DNA from: Candidatus Binatia bacterium
GTDB lineage: Bacteria; Desulfobacterota_B; Binatia; UBA9968; JAJDTQ01
Assembly (NCBI GenBank): GCA_022827045.1
Contig: JAJDTQ010000275.1
Coordinates: forward strand, 1-47,282
Reading direction: 5' to 3'
DNA: 47,282 nucleotides
Shown here: piece after piece, positions 44,957 through 47,282 of the stretch
Layout of the letters: each line of letters starts with the position of its first letter
Position numbering within the stretch: position 1 is the stretch's first letter
The notes under the pieces: model-generated
What the model was told of the DNA's origin: nothing
Database searches by the model: none
What the model saw: the letters and a program-made list of their open reading frames with translations, nothing else
Position numbers and translations under genes: made by a program

Positions 44957-47179
44957 ATGCGGAATCCAGTCGAAAGTGTTGAAATTGACAGCGCGGGGAG
45001 GAGACGGTGGCGCACGGGCCTCCTGTGGTGCTGTTCGCTGTTCCTGCTGGGAGGAGTCCTGGCCCCCGCTGTCCAGGCCCAGGAACCGCTGCCCCCGACC
45101 GTCGAGATCAGCGGCGTGCCGGCGAAGGTCAACCGGGCGTTCACCGCGACGATCACGTTCTCCGAGGACGTGACGGGGTTCGACGCCGGGGACGTGTGGG
45201 TGTCCAGCGGGAGGAAGGGGACGTTCACGGCGGTTGACGCTTCCACCTACACGCTGGTGGTGACGCCGACAGGCAGTCCGCGTGTGAAAATCATTGTGTG
45301 GGCCAACTCGGCGACCGCCGGCGTCGGCAACACCGGCCCGGCCCGCAACGTGGTCCGCGAAACAATCTATGACGGGATCGTCCCGAGGGTCGCGATCACC
45401 GGCGTGCCGGCCGTCATCGAAACGACGGCGGCGTTCACCGCGACGATCACGTTCTCCGAGGACGTGAGGGGATTCGCGGCCGGCGACGTGACGGTCACCG
45501 GCGGCACGAAGGGCGCGTTCGCCGGCGGAGGCAGGACGTACAGGTTGGCGGTGACGCCGTCTGGCTCGGCGGACGTGGTCGTCACCGTGGCGGCCAACGC
45601 CGCGAGCGACGGCGTCAACACCGGTCCGGTCGCGGCCAAGAGCGCCACGGCGACATGGGACCCGGCCCCGACGGTTGCGATCACCGGCGTGCCGGCCAGC
45701 ATCAACACGACGGCAGAGTTCACGGCGACGATCACGTTCTCCGAGGACGTGACGGGGTTCGACGCCGGGGACGTGGTGGTGTCCGGCGGGACGAAGGGGA
45801 CGTTCACGGCGGTTGACGCTTCCACCTACACGCTGGCGGTGACGCCGACCGGCGGGTCCGACGTGACGGTCTGGGTGTTGGCCAACTCGGCGAGCGACGG
45901 CCTCAACACCGGTCCGCCCACGGCGGTATCGGCCACGGCGGCCTGGGACGCGACGGCCCTGTGGGTGACGATCGGCGGGGTGCCGTCCGGCATCAACTCG
46001 ACGGCGGCGTTCACCGCCACGTTCTCGTTCACGGAGGCCGTGACGGGGTTCTCGGTCGGCGACGTGACCGTGACCGGCGGCGCCAAGGGCGCGTTCGCGG
46101 CGGTGAGCGGGACCGAGTACACGCTGGCGGTGACGCCGTCCGGCTCGGCGGACGTGACGGTCACGGTGGCGGCGAACTCCGCGACCGGCGTCGGCAACAC
46201 CGGCCCTGCCGCGGCGGTATCGGCCACGGCGACTTGGGACGCGACGGCGCCGACGGTCGCGATCACCGGGGTGCCGTCCGGCATCAACACGACGGCGGAG
46301 TTCACGGCGACGTTCACGTTCTCCGAGGCCGTGACGGGGTTCGGGACCGGCGACGTGACGGTGCGCGGCGGCACGAAGGGGACGTTCGCGGCGGTGAGCG
46401 GGACCGAGTACACGCTGGCGGTGACGCCGTCCGGCTCGGCGGACGTGACGGTCTTCGTGGCGGCTGACGCGGCGACCGACGGCGTCGGCAACACCGGTCC
46501 GGCCACGGCCGTGAGCGCCACGGCCACGTGGGACGTGGACATGCGGGCGATGATACTGACGTGGTATGGGCGGGAGACGCCGGATTCCCCGCTGACTTGC
46601 AGAACCACGCCCTTGCAGGGTCGCACAAATATACGCGAGGGGGTCGAATTCGGCTACTGCGTGCGGCTGGCGACGCAGCCCTCGACCCCGGTGACAGTGA
46701 CGATCACGGGGACGGCGGGCACCTCCCTGACGCTGGACCGGACGAGCCTGACGTTCGATCCGAGCGGCCCGAATCGCTGGAGCAGGCCGCAGCCGGTGAT
46801 AGTGGACGCGGCCGAGGACAACGACAGTTCGAACGAGGTGGCGACGCTCTTGCACACGGCCTCGGGGGGCGGCTACGGCGGCGTGACGGCGAGCCTGACG
46901 TTCGTTGTGCGGGACAACGACGCGCGGCGGGAACTGGTGTTCTCGTCCTCGTCCGGCCCCGTGGGAGGATGGACCGATTTCCTGCCTGTGCCGGAGGGGA
47001 GCAGCAATACCTACACGGTGGCGCTGGCGTCTCAGCCTTCGGCCCCGGTGACGGTGACGGTGACGGCGCCGATCCGGAGCTATCGGGGCACGTCCCTGAC
47101 GCTGGACAGGACGAGCCTGACGTTCAATCCGAGCGGCTCGAATCTCTGGAGCGGGGACCCCCGCGACGCGGCGGCTTAG
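44957..47179 (+). CDS. Exported protein with five bacterial Ig-like domains, C terminus broken
   Basis: A 740-residue protein. The signal peptide (basic RRRWR, hydrophobic core, likely cut after VQAQ near residue 43) leads to five tandem Ig-like domains of about 95-97 residues (DNA units starting at 45095, 45383, 45668, 45959 and 46250), each with VTGF, YTLAVTPSGSADVTV and a W-D end, similar to the Big_12 type. The last third has two Calx-beta-like units sharing LTLDRTSLTF; the second breaks off at NLWSGDPRDAAA. Probable surface or adhesion role. A TTG at 44948 could also start it. The 103 bp after the stop show nothing. Confidence 0.75.
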   Translation: MRNPVESVEIDSAGRRRWRTGLLWCCSLFLLGGVLAPAVQAQEPLPPTVEISGVPAKVNRAFTATITFSEDVTGFDAGDVWVSSGRKGTFTAVDASTYTLVVTPTGSPRVKIIVWANSATAGVGNTGPARNVVRETIYDGIVPRVAITGVPAVIETTAAFTATITFSEDVRGFAAGDVTVTGGTKGAFAGGGRTYRLAVTPSGSADVVVTVAANAASDGVNTGPVAAKSATATWDPAPTVAITGVPASINTTAEFTATITFSEDVTGFDAGDVVVSGGTKGTFTAVDASTYTLAVTPTGGSDVTVWVLANSASDGLNTGPPTAVSATAAWDATALWVTIGGVPSGINSTAAFTATFSFTEAVTGFSVGDVTVTGGAKGAFAAVSGTEYTLAVTPSGSADVTVTVAANSATGVGNTGPAAAVSATATWDATAPTVAITGVPSGINTTAEFTATFTFSEAVTGFGTGDVTVRGGTKGTFAAVSGTEYTLAVTPSGSADVTVFVAADAATDGVGNTGPATAVSATATWDVDMRAMILTWYGRETPDSPLTCRTTPLQGRTNIREGVEFGYCVRLATQPSTPVTVTITGTAGTSLTLDRTSLTFDPSGPNRWSRPQPVIVDAAEDNDSSNEVATLLHTASGGGYGGVTASLTFVVRDNDARRELVFSSSSGPVGGWTDFLPVPEGSSNTYTVALASQPSAPVTVTVTAPIRSYRGTSLTLDRTSLTFNPSGSNLWSGDPRDAAA

Positions 47180-47282
47180 TCGCGAAAGTAACCAGAGCTT
47201 GCACCCGGGGCGGTGATGCGGTGAAGTGACGGTGGCCGGGGCAGTCGAGGCCCGCCGATTCACTGGCGTGCCCATGCACCCG

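Noticed and set aside
45095..46534. CRISPR-like or satellite array
   Set aside because: The repeat period is about 285-291 bp and in frame, encoding Ig-like domains; no spacer structure.
44918..47275. Long minus-strand frame of 785 codons rich in Arg and His
   Set aside because: It is the shadow of the Ig-like repeat array; repeats in the sense strand create matching antisense repeats. No signal peptide or family motif.

Overview
The window is GC-rich bacterial chromosome carrying one very long co-directional ribosomal/transcription gene block (about the first 31 kb), a short biosynthesis and envelope section (31-41 kb), and an accessory segment (about 41.0-47.3 kb) with mobile-element character. 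LptD (LPS export to the outer membrane) and a GspD-type secretin make the host Gram-negative. The gene order (tRNA-Gly, tRNA-Thr, tuf, rpmG, tRNA-Trp, secE, nusG, rplKAJL, rpoBC, rpsLG, fusA, S10, spc and alpha operons), the mixed GTG/TTG starts and zinc-ribbon ribosomal proteins fit a Deltaproteobacteria-like lineage or one of its uncultivated relatives. I cannot assign a phylum from sequence alone.

Region 1 (1-30682): two tRNA genes and tuf, then rpmG, tRNA-Trp, secE, nusG, the L11/L10 operon, rpoB and rpoC. A near-consensus sigma-70-type promoter at 13122-13150 starts the str operon (rpsL, rpsG), and a strong intrinsic terminator at 14052-14081 stands directly before fusA. The S10 operon (rpsJ to rpsQ), spc operon (rplN to secY, map, rpmJ) and alpha operon (rpsM, rpsK, rpsD, rpoA, rplQ) follow on the same strand. 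rpmD, adk, infA and a second tuf are missing from places where related genomes often have them.

The block is interrupted by repeats. A 159-bp MITE with perfect 24-bp terminal inverted repeats and a TA duplication sits exactly between rplN and rplX. It supplies part of the rplN stop codon and a replacement ribosome-binding site for rplX. A family of GC-rich double-hairpin repeats (about 45-bp core, up to about 75 bp) occurs directly after the stop codons of rplV, rpsH, rpmJ, rpsM (two units), trpD and lptD.

Region 2 (30699-40975): a membrane-anchored SPOR-domain protein, trpD, trpC, trpF and folC, with several start/stop overlaps; then lptD, a gspD-type secretin and, convergently, rarA, whose stop codon overlaps that of gspD.

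Region 3 (about 40976-47282): a P4-type tyrosine integrase with all catalytic residues, a small basic protein of unknown function, an archaeo-eukaryotic-type primase of the TOTE-associated kind (frameshifted near its end and without a helicase domain), an ASCH-like gene relic on the opposite strand broken by two frameshifts, and an exported protein with five near-identical bacterial Ig-like domains and a broken C-terminal repeat. This looks like one end of an integrated, partly decayed genomic island; the other end is outside the window.
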